Under the pieces are notes generated by a model. The model was given only the letters and a program-made list of their open reading frames with translations. It had not been told where the DNA came from and searched no databases. The position numbers and the translations under genes were made by a program. From a virus, in IMG/VR virus record IMGVR_UViG_3300019360_000017, positions 1 to 50,298 of that record: a stretch of DNA of 50,298 nt; one strand, given 5' to 3'. This document shows positions 22,991 to 32,300 of this stretch, piece by piece (within the stretch, counting starts at the first letter, position 1; the number at the start of each line of letters is the position of its first letter).

Positions 22991-23922
22991 TCTCCGCGGT
23001 CATGCCCGTCCGGAATGCGGTGCCGCACGTGCGCCGCGCCCTGGACAGTTTGCTGGCGCAAACGGATCCGCTGGACGAGATCCTCCTCGTCGATGATCAC
23101 AGCACGGATGCGACGCGAGCCACGGTCCACGCATGGGCGAGTGATCGCGTCCGCATCCTGCCGAACGTCGGCGCCGGCATTGCGGAGGCGATGAATACCG
23201 GCGTCACGGCCGCGAGGGGCACGTGGCTGCTGTGGCAGGACGCCGACGACTGGTCGCATCCGGATCGGGTCCGCCGCCTGCGCGCGCATGTGGCGCAGCA
23301 CGCCGAAGTGGATGTCGTCGCGTCCGCCGCCGTCTTTGTCGGCGCAGATAGTCAGCCCATCGACACGCCGTGGACGCGCTATTGGCGGCGTGCGCACGAC
23401 TCGGTGCAATCGTCGCGGGCCATTCGGCGCGTGCTGCCGCTCATGTGTTGCTTGCTCCCGCCAACCATGTTGTGTCGGCGTGAGACATGGCTCGCCGTCG
23501 GCGGCTGTGATCCCGCATTCACCACGCCCGCCTACGATCTGCTGTTGCGCCTGCTGACGCAGGGCTGTGTCTTTGCGCAACTCGGGGAGCGACTCTATAC
23601 CTATCGCCTCCATGCGGATCAAACGACCGCGCGCGATCCAAACGGCCATCTCGCGGATCTGATCCACGCGAAGACCCGCTATCTGCGGCGAGTAGCGCCC
23701 AACGCCCGCACGGTGCGGCTGGCCGGCGCCAGCGTCGAAGTCCCCCGGTACGAAGCGGCTTGCCGACGTGTGGGCTGGACCGTCCTGACACCGTCCATCG
23801 ATCCCGCCGTTCCTCACATCCCCGATGCGGATGTCGTGATCGTCGTGGATCTCCGGTGGCTGCCACGCTGGGAATCGGTCCTCACGGCGCACCACCAAGA
23901 AGGCAACGCCTTTCTTCGCTGA
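22987..23922 (+). CDS. Family 2 glycosyltransferase within the tail operon, 311 aa
   Basis: GT-A fold signature: N-terminal ISAVMPVRNAVPHVRRALDS, nucleotide-binding LLVDDHSTDATRATV (~33-47) and the metal-binding D-x-D in WLLWQDADDWSHPDRVRRL (~81-99), then RLHADQTT as the late catalytic region. The last ~80 residues differ from plain GT2 enzymes and may bind the acceptor. No membrane segment. It could decorate a virion protein or alter host surface glycans to block superinfection. Codon use matches neighbouring virion genes, and ATGA/TGACC junctions place it firmly in the operon. Confidence 0.85.
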   Translation: MISAVMPVRNAVPHVRRALDSLLAQTDPLDEILLVDDHSTDATRATVHAWASDRVRILPNVGAGIAEAMNTGVTAARGTWLLWQDADDWSHPDRVRRLRAHVAQHAEVDVVASAAVFVGADSQPIDTPWTRYWRRAHDSVQSSRAIRRVLPLMCCLLPPTMLCRRETWLAVGGCDPAFTTPAYDLLLRLLTQGCVFAQLGERLYTYRLHADQTTARDPNGHLADLIHAKTRYLRRVAPNARTVRLAGASVEVPRYEAACRRVGWTVLTPSIDPAVPHIPDADVVIVVDLRWLPRWESVLTAHHQEGNAFLR

Positions 23923-23924
23923 CC

Positions 23925-25517
23925 ATGCCGTACTCGTTGGTCCAAGCCGGCGATCGTCTGTATCGCATCAGCCCCGGAGGCGTGAAGACGGATGTGTCGC
24001 TCCCCGAGGGCGTGTTCGTCAATCCGTTGGTCCGCGCCCGATTCGCCGTGCTGGAACGTCAGATCGTCGGCGTCGGCGGCTTCACACGCAACATCGTCGT
24101 GGATGCGCAGGACGTGTCCGCACGCCCCCTGAGCATCGCCGGGCCGACCGCGGCTCCCACGCTCGCGGCGACGGGGACGGGCGATCTCCAGGGCACGTAT
24201 CGGTATCAGCTCTCGTTCGTCATCCTCGGCGTGGACGATCGCGTGTTGAGCGAGAGTCCGCTGTCACCCGTGGCCGGCCCGATCACCGTCGCCGGACGTC
24301 AGGTGTCACTCACGGCGTTGGAGACGTCACCCCTGGCCGGCGTCAACGCGCGGAGACTCTACCGCACCGCGGACGGGGGCACCGAGTATTTTCTCGCGGC
24401 CACCATTCCGGACAACACGAGCACGACGGTTGTCGATGGCGTGTCGGACTACGACCTGGCACTCCTCCCGGCCGCGGACGCGCTTGGCAACCCACCGGGC
24501 ACCGATGATCTAGACTCGTTCCGTCTCCTGATCGCCTGGAAGGATCGGCTGTGGGCCTCACCCGCCGTCGCGCCCGATGACGTGTGGTTCTCCGAGAATC
24601 GCCGCGTCTACGGCTGGTCCCCGGTCAATCGCCTGACGATCAAACCCGTGGGGCAAGATCAGATCGGCGTCACGGCGTTCATGGCCCGGCGCGACGACTT
24701 GCTAATCGGCAAGCGTCGATCGCTCTGGATGACGCGGGGATCCACACCGTCCACGATCCAAGTCATTCAGATCGCGGAGGCGCCCGGTCCCGTCTCGCAG
24801 GATGCGGCGCTGGTCGTCCACGACATCGCCTACTATCTCGCCGAGGACGGCGTCTACGAGGTGACCGGTGAAGGCATCCGCAGTCTGACCGACGACACGG
24901 TGCGGCCGTGGTTCACGACCGATGACTATTTTGAGCGGGCGTTCTTCCCGCTCGCATTCGCCACCTGGAATCCGGCGTACGACACCGTACAGTTCTATCT
25001 CGCGTCGGCCGGGAGCATGGGGATCGATCGCTGGATTGCGTATGACCGCCGCCGCCGTCATTGGCTCGGCCCCCACAAGACCGATCGGTTCGAGCCGACG
25101 TACGCCGGGGTGATGGACGATGCGGCCGAACGCCGGACCGTGGTCGTGGGTTCGTCTGAGGGCCATCTGTATCGCGAAGACGAGGCGAGCGCGCAGGACG
25201 ACGGCGTGCCCATCGATCTGGATCTCCTGACCGTCGCGCACCACGCGAACACGCCGGACATCGAGAAGTACTGGGGGGAACTCTCGGTGTTCACGCGGGA
25301 GGAAGCCCTCGGCTCGTTGGCGATCACGCCGCACGTGGGCGCCTTGCGGGCGCCGCCACAGCCAGCGATCGCGCACGACCTCACGCGGGGCCGTGTGCGT
25401 CATCGACGTTTGGGCACCGGCCGCGTCGCGCAACTCCGATTTCGCAACGCACAACTCGATGTGCCCACAGAACTCTACGGATACGAGATTCCCTATCACG
25501 AACTCGGAAGGCGCTGA
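23925..25517 (+). CDS. Tail protein, P22 gp10-like stabilisation/propeller, 530 aa
   Basis: The sequence has repeated beta-propeller-type segments (VQAGDRLYRISPGG, DSFRLLIAWKDRLWASPAVA, DDVWFSENRRVYGWSPVN, RRDDLLIGKRRSLWMTRGST, DRWIAYDRRRRHWLGPH, VVVGSSEGHLYREDEAS) and fibronectin-like strands at 90-170 (GTYRYQLSFVILGVDDRVLS). This is typical of podovirus tail 'stabilisation' proteins that plug the connector. It lacks the N-terminal motif, which lies on the 104-aa protein at 22676. Start 23925 is 2 nt after the previous stop. Confidence 0.7.
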   Translation: MPYSLVQAGDRLYRISPGGVKTDVSLPEGVFVNPLVRARFAVLERQIVGVGGFTRNIVVDAQDVSARPLSIAGPTAAPTLAATGTGDLQGTYRYQLSFVILGVDDRVLSESPLSPVAGPITVAGRQVSLTALETSPLAGVNARRLYRTADGGTEYFLAATIPDNTSTTVVDGVSDYDLALLPAADALGNPPGTDDLDSFRLLIAWKDRLWASPAVAPDDVWFSENRRVYGWSPVNRLTIKPVGQDQIGVTAFMARRDDLLIGKRRSLWMTRGSTPSTIQVIQIAEAPGPVSQDAALVVHDIAYYLAEDGVYEVTGEGIRSLTDDTVRPWFTTDDYFERAFFPLAFATWNPAYDTVQFYLASAGSMGIDRWIAYDRRRRHWLGPHKTDRFEPTYAGVMDDAAERRTVVVGSSEGHLYREDEASAQDDGVPIDLDLLTVAHHANTPDIEKYWGELSVFTREEALGSLAITPHVGALRAPPQPAIAHDLTRGRVRHRRLGTGRVAQLRFRNAQLDVPTELYGYEIPYHELGRR

Positions 25518-26672
25518 ATGGCTCGCGCAAAGCCGCACACGATCGTGTGGCCGTTTACGCCGAAAACGGCCGAAGATATCGACTACAACTTTGATCGCCT
25601 CTTCGGTGTGGAGAGCGACACGGCGGGCGCGCTGCCGGTGACGCAGGGCGGAACAGGACTGCGTCAGCATCGCGTCGGCGACGTCCTGTACGCGCAGACG
25701 CCAACACAGATCGCGGGACTCCATGACGTGGCCGAGGGGCACGTGTTGCGCTCAGGCGGGGTCCACACGCCTCCCGCGTACGGCAAGGTGGCGCTGGCGG
25801 GACCGACGCCGCACGTCGAGGGGGTCTTGCCCATCGCGCATGGGGGGACCGGCGAGACGGCGCCAGCCGCCGCCTTCGACGCGCTCGCGCCGACCGCGGC
25901 GAAAGGCGATCTGATCGCGCACGATGGCGCGGGAAACCGCCGCGTCCCGATCGGTGCGGACGGTCAAGCCCTGGTCGCCGACGCGACGGCGACGGCCGGC
26001 GTGCAGTGGCGCGCGGTGACGAGCACGCTGCTCCAGGCCGACGCGCACACGGACACGCTGACGCAGCCCGCCGTCCGCGGGGATCTCGTCGTCGCACGCG
26101 ACACCGGCAGCGGAACCCGCTGGCAACGTCTGCCCGTAGGCGCAGGCAGCCTCTTCCTCAAGAGCAACGGCGTGGAGCCGATCTGGACCGCCGCGGGTGA
26201 CATCGGACACCTGACGGCGTCCGCGCAGCCGCACGCGCGTGTCCGCCTGAGCACGGCGCAGCCGATCGCGAGCGGCGCGAATCCGGGCGACGTCCACGGC
26301 GGCTGGCCGGTCCCGTTCGATGTCGTCGAGGCGGATCCGGAGGGGTTCTTCTCCGGTTTCGCGCCGACGCGGCTGACCGTGCCGGTCGGCCGGGCGGGCA
26401 CGTATGTCGTGATCGGACACGTCGCCTGGGCGACGATGGCCGCGTGGCGCGCGGTGTGGATCTACAAGAACGGCCTGCGGGTCGCGCGCATGGAGCTCCC
26501 CGGCGATGATGCGGGCCTGGGGCTGGCGTTTCGCGTGTCCGCTGTCCTGGCGCTCGCCGTGACGGACTACGTGGAAGTGTTCGTGCGTCACGAAGCGGGC
26601 ACGGTCAAAGACCTCCTCGGATCCATCAGTGATCACTCTCTCACGTCGCTGCATCTCCTCAAGCTCTCGTAA
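25518..26672 (+). CDS. Tail fibre / receptor-binding protein, 384 aa
   Basis: The N-terminus (PFTPKTAEDIDYNFDRLFGV) is followed by two fibre-type turns ending in GGTG (ALPVTQGGTG, VLPIAHGGTGET), a triple-stranded fibre hallmark. Repetitive strands follow (GDLIAHDGAGNRRVPIGADG, GDLVVARDTGSGTRWQRLPV). The last ~110 residues resemble a C1q/TNF-type jelly roll (GTYVVIGHVAWATMAAWRAV, WIYKNGLRVARMELPGDD, DYVEVFVRHEAGT), probably the receptor-binding head. ATG directly follows the tail gene stop. Confidence 0.8.
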   Translation: MARAKPHTIVWPFTPKTAEDIDYNFDRLFGVESDTAGALPVTQGGTGLRQHRVGDVLYAQTPTQIAGLHDVAEGHVLRSGGVHTPPAYGKVALAGPTPHVEGVLPIAHGGTGETAPAAAFDALAPTAAKGDLIAHDGAGNRRVPIGADGQALVADATATAGVQWRAVTSTLLQADAHTDTLTQPAVRGDLVVARDTGSGTRWQRLPVGAGSLFLKSNGVEPIWTAAGDIGHLTASAQPHARVRLSTAQPIASGANPGDVHGGWPVPFDVVEADPEGFFSGFAPTRLTVPVGRAGTYVVIGHVAWATMAAWRAVWIYKNGLRVARMELPGDDAGLGLAFRVSAVLALAVTDYVEVFVRHEAGTVKDLLGSISDHSLTSLHLLKLS

Positions 26673-26813
26673 ACGGCCGCGGTTCCTGGCTGGGTCCATC
26701 TGCGGTATCCGATGAGAGAGCATGGCCGGCCTCTCTCTTCAGCCCTCCGCGACGCGTCCACGACGCCCGATGCACCCTCGGTGTCGCCGACCCAGGCGTA
26801 CGGCGGGGCATCG

Positions 26814-27641
26814 ATGCCCAAGCCGACCTACGGTGGACCGGCGACGCCGATGTCGCAGCGGTCCTCGCCCGGCCCCTCCTCCAGCTACGAGGCGACGCCG
26901 TACGGCACCGTCCGCGAGTACAGCCCCGGCGTGACCGGCACGCAGATCGGCGTAGGCGCCGATGGACGGCCCACACTCACGCAAGGCATGGGCGGCGGAT
27001 CCATCGTCGAACACGATCCGGACCTCACGCGCCGCACGCGTGATCGCATGGACGCGCAATCGCGGCCGGGGATGGGCGGCGGCGCGGGAGGCAACGGCGG
27101 CGGTGGAGGCGGAACGGCTGGATCCACGGCGCCGCCGCTCTCGGCGGATGACATCTTCAGCGTGCTCGATCGCCTGAAGGGAGAGACGCCCGCGCGCGAA
27201 CCCACGCCGGCCGCACCGCCACGCATCGAGGCGCCAACGCCGTCCGCCGACGCGCCGAGTCGGTCATTGGCGTTCGCGCGCAGCAAAGATCGCGCAGGAC
27301 GCATCGGTGCGCAAGCGCTGAAGGCGCTCAAAGATCAGATGAGCGAACGCGGGATCAGCGGCAGCGGCATCGAAGGCCAGCTCACCGCCGACATCCTCGG
27401 GCAAACGGCCACCGGTTTGGCGGATGCGGAGTTTACGCAGCAGCGCGCCAGTGAGGACCAAGCCTGGGACGCCGCGAAGATGGGCTATCAGGGCGCGATT
27501 GGGCAACGCGCGAACGACATGGGGTTGATCGGCGCCGGCTTCTCGGGCGGGATTCAGCAGCGCGGGCAGGACATCGGCGCGAACAATCTCCTCGGGCTCG
27601 CGCCGACGATCCTCTCGCTGCTCGCGCGCGGGAGGTACTGA
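26814..27641 (+). CDS. Probable virion-associated protein, 275 aa, Gly/Pro-rich
   Basis: The N-half is disordered (Pro, Ser, Thr, Gly; a Gly-rich run at ~95-110). The C-half is helical (LAFARSKDRAGRIGAQALKA, LKDQMSERGISGSGIEGQLT, ADAEFTQQRASEDQAWDAAK) and ends with a hydrophobic tail (LLGLAPTILSLLARGRY). This resembles podovirus internal proteins that are ejected with DNA. The start is uncertain: an in-frame ATG at 26712 would add 34 disordered residues, and neither has a strong ribosome site. Confidence 0.65.
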   Translation: MPKPTYGGPATPMSQRSSPGPSSSYEATPYGTVREYSPGVTGTQIGVGADGRPTLTQGMGGGSIVEHDPDLTRRTRDRMDAQSRPGMGGGAGGNGGGGGGTAGSTAPPLSADDIFSVLDRLKGETPAREPTPAAPPRIEAPTPSADAPSRSLAFARSKDRAGRIGAQALKALKDQMSERGISGSGIEGQLTADILGQTATGLADAEFTQQRASEDQAWDAAKMGYQGAIGQRANDMGLIGAGFSGGIQQRGQDIGANNLLGLAPTILSLLARGRY

Positions 27642-27644
27642 CGC

Positions 27645-28091
27645 ATGACCGCCGCGCAGCTCCCGGCGGCGAACACGTCGCCGCTCGTGCGGCGGGCCAG
27701 CGTCGGGCAGTACGCACGCCGGGCCGATCACCCCGGCGTGGACTTTGACGCGCTGGCGTCAGGCGCCGCCGTCGCGGGCGAGCCCGGCAAGGTGTGGCGT
27801 CACGAATTGGTCGAAGGTGGCGGGGGTGGCTGGTTTCAGGCGGACGCCGCCGCGGCACCACTCACCGCCACCTCGAGTACGCCCGTCGCGGGTCCAAGCG
27901 GTGGCAGCGGCGCGGGCGGCAGCGCGCTCGCGGACCTGGCACTCGGCGGGCTGCGCGGCGCCCAGGCCCCGGCTGGTCCGGTCCCCGGCATGCAACAGAC
28001 CCCAGCCCTCGGTTCGGCCAAGCCGATGCTTGGGCACCGCATCTTGCCGATCGCGATGAGAACGTTGTCCCTCCTGCCGCGTGCCTACTGA
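27645..28091 (+). CDS. Hypothetical Ala/Gly-rich virion-region protein, 148 aa
   Basis: Mostly low-complexity Ala/Gly/Pro sequence with one folded-looking stretch (DHPGVDFDALASGAAVAGEP, KVWRHELVEGGGGGWFQADA) and a hydrophobic basic C-terminus (GHRILPIAMRTLSLLPRAY). GGGAGG precedes the ATG. It lies between two probable ejection-type proteins, so it may be part of the same internal virion set. No family recognised. Confidence 0.6.
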   Translation: MTAAQLPAANTSPLVRRASVGQYARRADHPGVDFDALASGAAVAGEPGKVWRHELVEGGGGGWFQADAAAAPLTATSSTPVAGPSGGSGAGGSALADLALGGLRGAQAPAGPVPGMQQTPALGSAKPMLGHRILPIAMRTLSLLPRAY

Positions 28092-28096
28092 CGACG

Positions 28097-28534
28097 ATGG
28101 TCACCGATCGCGCCCCGCTCACACCGCAACAGCACGCCATGCTCGATGGCCTGCGTCGCGCCGCGCAGCGGTCCCCGTCGGCCATCGGCGCGGACTGGAA
28201 TGTGGATCAGATGGCCGAGAACATGGCGACCGAGAACGATCAAGCCGTCCGCAATCAGGCGACGATCGCCGGCACGCCTGCGCATCGTCGCGGGCAGCTC
28301 GCGATGTCGCCCGATGGGGATGTCTACTATCCCTCGCGCCTCTCGATGGGACGAATCGGCCATGAACGGGTCTACGGCGGCCTGCGCACGGGACATCAGC
28401 CGCAGCCCGGCATCGCGGCGCTCACCGATCCGTCGTGGGCCGCCTTCTCGGGTCATTTCGCCGACAAAGATCGGTTCTTTCGGGCGTACGCCGGCAAGGG
28501 ATTGCGCATCGCGGGCGGCCCGTACGGAGAGTAA
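28097..28534 (+). CDS. Hypothetical virion-region protein, 145 aa
   Basis: Charged helical N-half (LTPQQHAMLDGLRRAAQRSP, VDQMAENMATENDQAVRNQA) and a C-half with Gly/Tyr (SPDGDVYYPSRLSMGRIGHE, FADKDRFFRAYAGKGLRIAG). Start 28097 is 5 nt after the previous stop; the longer reading from 27794 is Arg/Gly-rich and out of phase with its neighbours. Function unknown. Confidence 0.55.
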   Translation: MVTDRAPLTPQQHAMLDGLRRAAQRSPSAIGADWNVDQMAENMATENDQAVRNQATIAGTPAHRRGQLAMSPDGDVYYPSRLSMGRIGHERVYGGLRTGHQPQPGIAALTDPSWAAFSGHFADKDRFFRAYAGKGLRIAGGPYGE

Positions 28535-28539
28535 ACAGG

Positions 28540-29388
28540 ATGGCATCCCCCAGCGACCCCTTTGGTCCGCTCGCGCGCGCCCCTCGACGCCCGTACCTCG
28601 TGCCGCATCCCCCCCTTGAGGGCGATCCGAACCTCGTACCGCCGCCGCTGGGGCCACCACCACCGAGACCGCCGGGCCTTCAGATCGCGAATCCGTGGCA
28701 GCCAGACCAGAGCATCGACGATCGGCTCTCGCGATCGTCGGCTCCACCATCGACGCCGGCTCGTCGGCAAGGGATCTGGTACGAGGGCAGTCCCGATTGG
28801 GGGAGCGAACGCGCGGGCTTCCTCGCCCGCGGCAGCTCGCCGGAGATCGCGCCGATGGCCCACGCGCTGGAAGCCCGCGACGCGATCGAGGAGAACGCCA
28901 CGTCAGGCCGCCGGCCGGATCTGCTCGCGCAGATGCAGACGCAGCTCGCGCTACGCGCGCTCCGCAACGCGAGCGCCCGCGACGAGCAGCAAATGCAACT
29001 CGCCGACCCCGCGTATCAGCGCGCGCAGATCGTGCCGGACGCAGAAGCCGAGGCCGCCGCGTCTCTGGCGCCTATCGGACGGCAGGCGCGGGCGCTTCAG
29101 GATGATGAAACGCTTGCGCAGGCCCGCGCGACGGCCGAACAGTCACAAGACCTGCGCGTCGCGCCGCGGGAGCTGTCGCGCCTGCTCTTTGACTTCCAGC
29201 TCAGACGTCAGCTCGCCGAGATCGACGCCGCTGGGCGCAATCCGCTCGCGGGTCTCCTGAGCGGCGGCGCCAGCGCACCGCCCCCACCCACCAGCCCCGC
29301 GGGGACGCCGCGCGTCGGCCACCAGCGTCAGACGCGCGATGGCCGCGTCGTCGTATGGGACGGGCAGGGCTGGGCCTACCAGGAGTAA
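28540..29388 (+). CDS. Hypothetical virion-associated protein, 282 aa
   Basis: The N-terminal 75 residues are Pro-rich and disordered. The middle is a long charged helix (MAHALEARDAIEENATSGRR, LLAQMQTQLALRALRNASAR, ALQDDETLAQARATAEQSQD, LSRLLFDFQLRRQLAEIDAA), suggesting coiled-coil assembly. The C-terminus has a small beta turn motif (QTRDGRVVVWDGQGWAYQE). ATG 28540 follows a short AACAGG. It may be an internal or tail-tube component ejected with the downstream 1522-residue protein. Confidence 0.6.
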   Translation: MASPSDPFGPLARAPRRPYLVPHPPLEGDPNLVPPPLGPPPPRPPGLQIANPWQPDQSIDDRLSRSSAPPSTPARRQGIWYEGSPDWGSERAGFLARGSSPEIAPMAHALEARDAIEENATSGRRPDLLAQMQTQLALRALRNASARDEQQMQLADPAYQRAQIVPDAEAEAAASLAPIGRQARALQDDETLAQARATAEQSQDLRVAPRELSRLLFDFQLRRQLAEIDAAGRNPLAGLLSGGASAPPPPTSPAGTPRVGHQRQTRDGRVVVWDGQGWAYQE

Positions 29389-29393
29389 CCGTC

Positions 29394-32300
29394 GTGCCGC
29401 GCTATGCCGATCCCGCAGATGTGCTGCCGGAGCGCTATGCCGACCCGGCGGATCTGCTGCCGGAAGAAGACGAACCGGAGTACGGCCTGCTCGATCGCGT
29501 GCTGACGACCGGGCTCCGCGTCGTGCCCTCGATCGCGGGCGCGGCCGGCGGCGCGGCGCTCGGGGCTGGTGCGGCCGGCGTGGGCGCGGCACCGGGTCTG
29601 ATGATGGGCGGCGCCGCGGGCGGCGCCGCGGGCGAATGGCTCGCGCAAGCGTACGAACGCGCGCGGGGCTTGCGGGCCGACTACTCGCCGGGCGCGATTG
29701 CCGTCGAAGGCGCGCTTGGGGCGATCCCCATCGGAAAAGCCGCGACCGTCGCCCGCGCCGCGGCGAAGGGCGCGGGCATGAGCACGGCCGGCACCGCGTT
29801 GCACGCGGTCGTCGAAGAAGGCGAACTGCCCGACGCCTTCAGCCTGACGTTGAGTGCGGGGCTCGGCGCGCTCCTGGGCGGCGGCGCTGACGTCGTCAGC
29901 CGACGATTGGCCGCACGGCGCACGCCGCTCGACCCGCCGCGCACGACGTTCCACGAGTTTGTGGCCGAAGACGTGCCAGGCACGACGCCGCGCACGTCCG
30001 CCGACGATCTGATGGATGAAGCGGCGGCGGCGCGCGACCTGGATGAATGGCTACAGTCGCAGCAGCCGAGTGGCATTCGGGTGCAGCCGGCGACCGCGCC
30101 GTATGACGCGGACGCCGACGTCGTCGAGCGGCTAGCGCGCGAGCGCGCGGTTGATCGCGCGATCCGTCAACGCGTCGCGCGCGAACGCGCACGCGCCGGA
30201 TCAGAGTTTGCCGCCTACGCCGCTCGCGATGCGGAGATGCGCGCGGACCCCCACGCGGCGTTCGAGGCCGTCATTCCCGATCGGCTGAAAGGCCCGCCGC
30301 CGCGCCGGTACGCCCGCTGGGAGGATCTGGACCCGCGCACCGCGCCGCCCGCCGAACGCGCCCTGCGTTGGCTGATTCCCGAACGCGTGCTGAAGGGCGG
30401 GGGCTTCGCCGAAGCCGCCGAGCGCGCGCGCCGCGGCGCGGCCGACTATACGCCGCTGCAACGCCTGTTCGAGCCGCGCCGCCGGCCACGCGCGAGGCCG
30501 ACCGAGTCCGCCCCGCACGTACCGCCCAGCGACGCACCGCCGGCCATGCCGCCCGTCGTGGATAGGCTCGATACCGGCGAGACGCAGCCGCGTCTGCCGG
30601 AGGCGGGCGTCGTCCGCGACCGCGATGTTCCAACGCCGACGTTTGAGGCGCCATTCGCGTTGACGTCTGAAGCATCACGCCCATCGTCGACGCAATTCGA
30701 TCTCCTCGGGTCGCTGCTCACCCCCGCCGACACGCCGTCCGTGCCGTGGCTCCAGCGCGTGGTGGACGACGCCGTCGCGCGCGGCTATCCGGGCACGGCG
30801 GCGGACGTCGAACAGGACATCGTGCAACGGGCACGAGCGCTCTACGACGCGGAACGCGGCGCAGGGGCAACCGAGCGCACACCGACAGCGTTGTTGGAAG
30901 CCATTCGGCGGGCCGGAGGGATTCGCACGACCGACGCGGATCTGTCAGGCGAACTCCGGCGACTCCGCGAGTTCAAAGACCCGCGGCGGGTGAATTCGAT
31001 CGCGGGCGTGCAAGGCGTCTTTCGGCGGCAGGGGCACACACTCGATGACATGGCCGTCCGACTCAGTCGCGAACACGGCTGGACGGATCTGACCGATCCG
31101 GCAGTACTGCTCGATGCGATCGAGGACGCGGCCGTCGCCGCGCGCGCCGGCCGCGCCGACCTCCCAGCGTTCAATGCGGAACGCTACGCGGAGGGAGCCG
31201 GCGTGCGCCTCGGTGAACCGTGGTGGGACGACGCACCGCCGTTCGTCCGCGAGCTCGCGCCCGAGCTCGTGGACGAGCCCGGCGCGGCGGGCCGCATCAG
31301 CGCGGAGCTGGCGGCCACCCTCGGCAGCTCAGTCGCCGGGGGGCTCGCGGGCACGACGCAGGGGGAGACGCCAGAAGAGCGCATCGCGTTCGGCCTGGGC
31401 GGCGCGGTCGCGGGCGGCGCGGGAGCGCACGCGCTCGCGCGATTCCTCAGCGGACGATCGCCGCGCACCGCGGCGCCGACGCCGAAAACGGCGACCACCG
31501 CGGCGCGAACCATCCGCACGCCGACCGGCCCGCTGCGCGACGAGCCGGGTGATGTCCCGATCCTGGAGACCGCGCACGTCCCTGCCCCGCCGGCCGTGCG
31601 ACAGCCGAAGGCGCAGCGCGAAGGCCTCGGCCTTGAGGCCTTCCCGGAAGAGCAGCGCGCGCCCCTACAAGCGTTGATCAACGACCTCGGCTACGACCCG
31701 CTCGACACGCAGCGGCGGCATCGTCAGCCCGTCGAGCGCACGATGGCGCTGGCGCAGCACATGCGGATCAACACCACAAAGAAACTCGCACCGGGTGCGA
31801 ACATGAATGCAGCGGGACATGCCGCCTACGGCAACATGGTGGCGACGGTGCAAGACAAACTGCGCCGCCTCAGCGTACGCATTCAGGAAACCGGCGGTGC
31901 CGATCCGGATCTGCTCGAACTCGGACAGCTCAACGCGGCGCGTGAAGCGTTGTTTTACAGCTACGCAGGCCTGCGCACCGAGGCCGGCCGCGCGCTGCAA
32001 ATCTACTCGGCGATGAAACGCATCATGCCGAGTGAACTGCGGCTCGTGCGCGAGATGTTGGATCGCGGCCGACTGCGAAAGGACATGGCCGAACTCGCGG
32101 AGGTGTTCGCGAAACTGCCGGACGATTCGGTGCAGCAGTGGGAGATCCTACGCCGTCACGATGTCCGAACGCTCAGTCAGCGCGTGAGCGACTACTACAT
32201 GAGCAACATCCTGTCCGGCGTTCAGACGCAATTGCGCAACGTGTTCGGCAACGCATCGCGCACGCTCGTGCGCATGGGCACGAAGGCCACCGCCGGCTCG

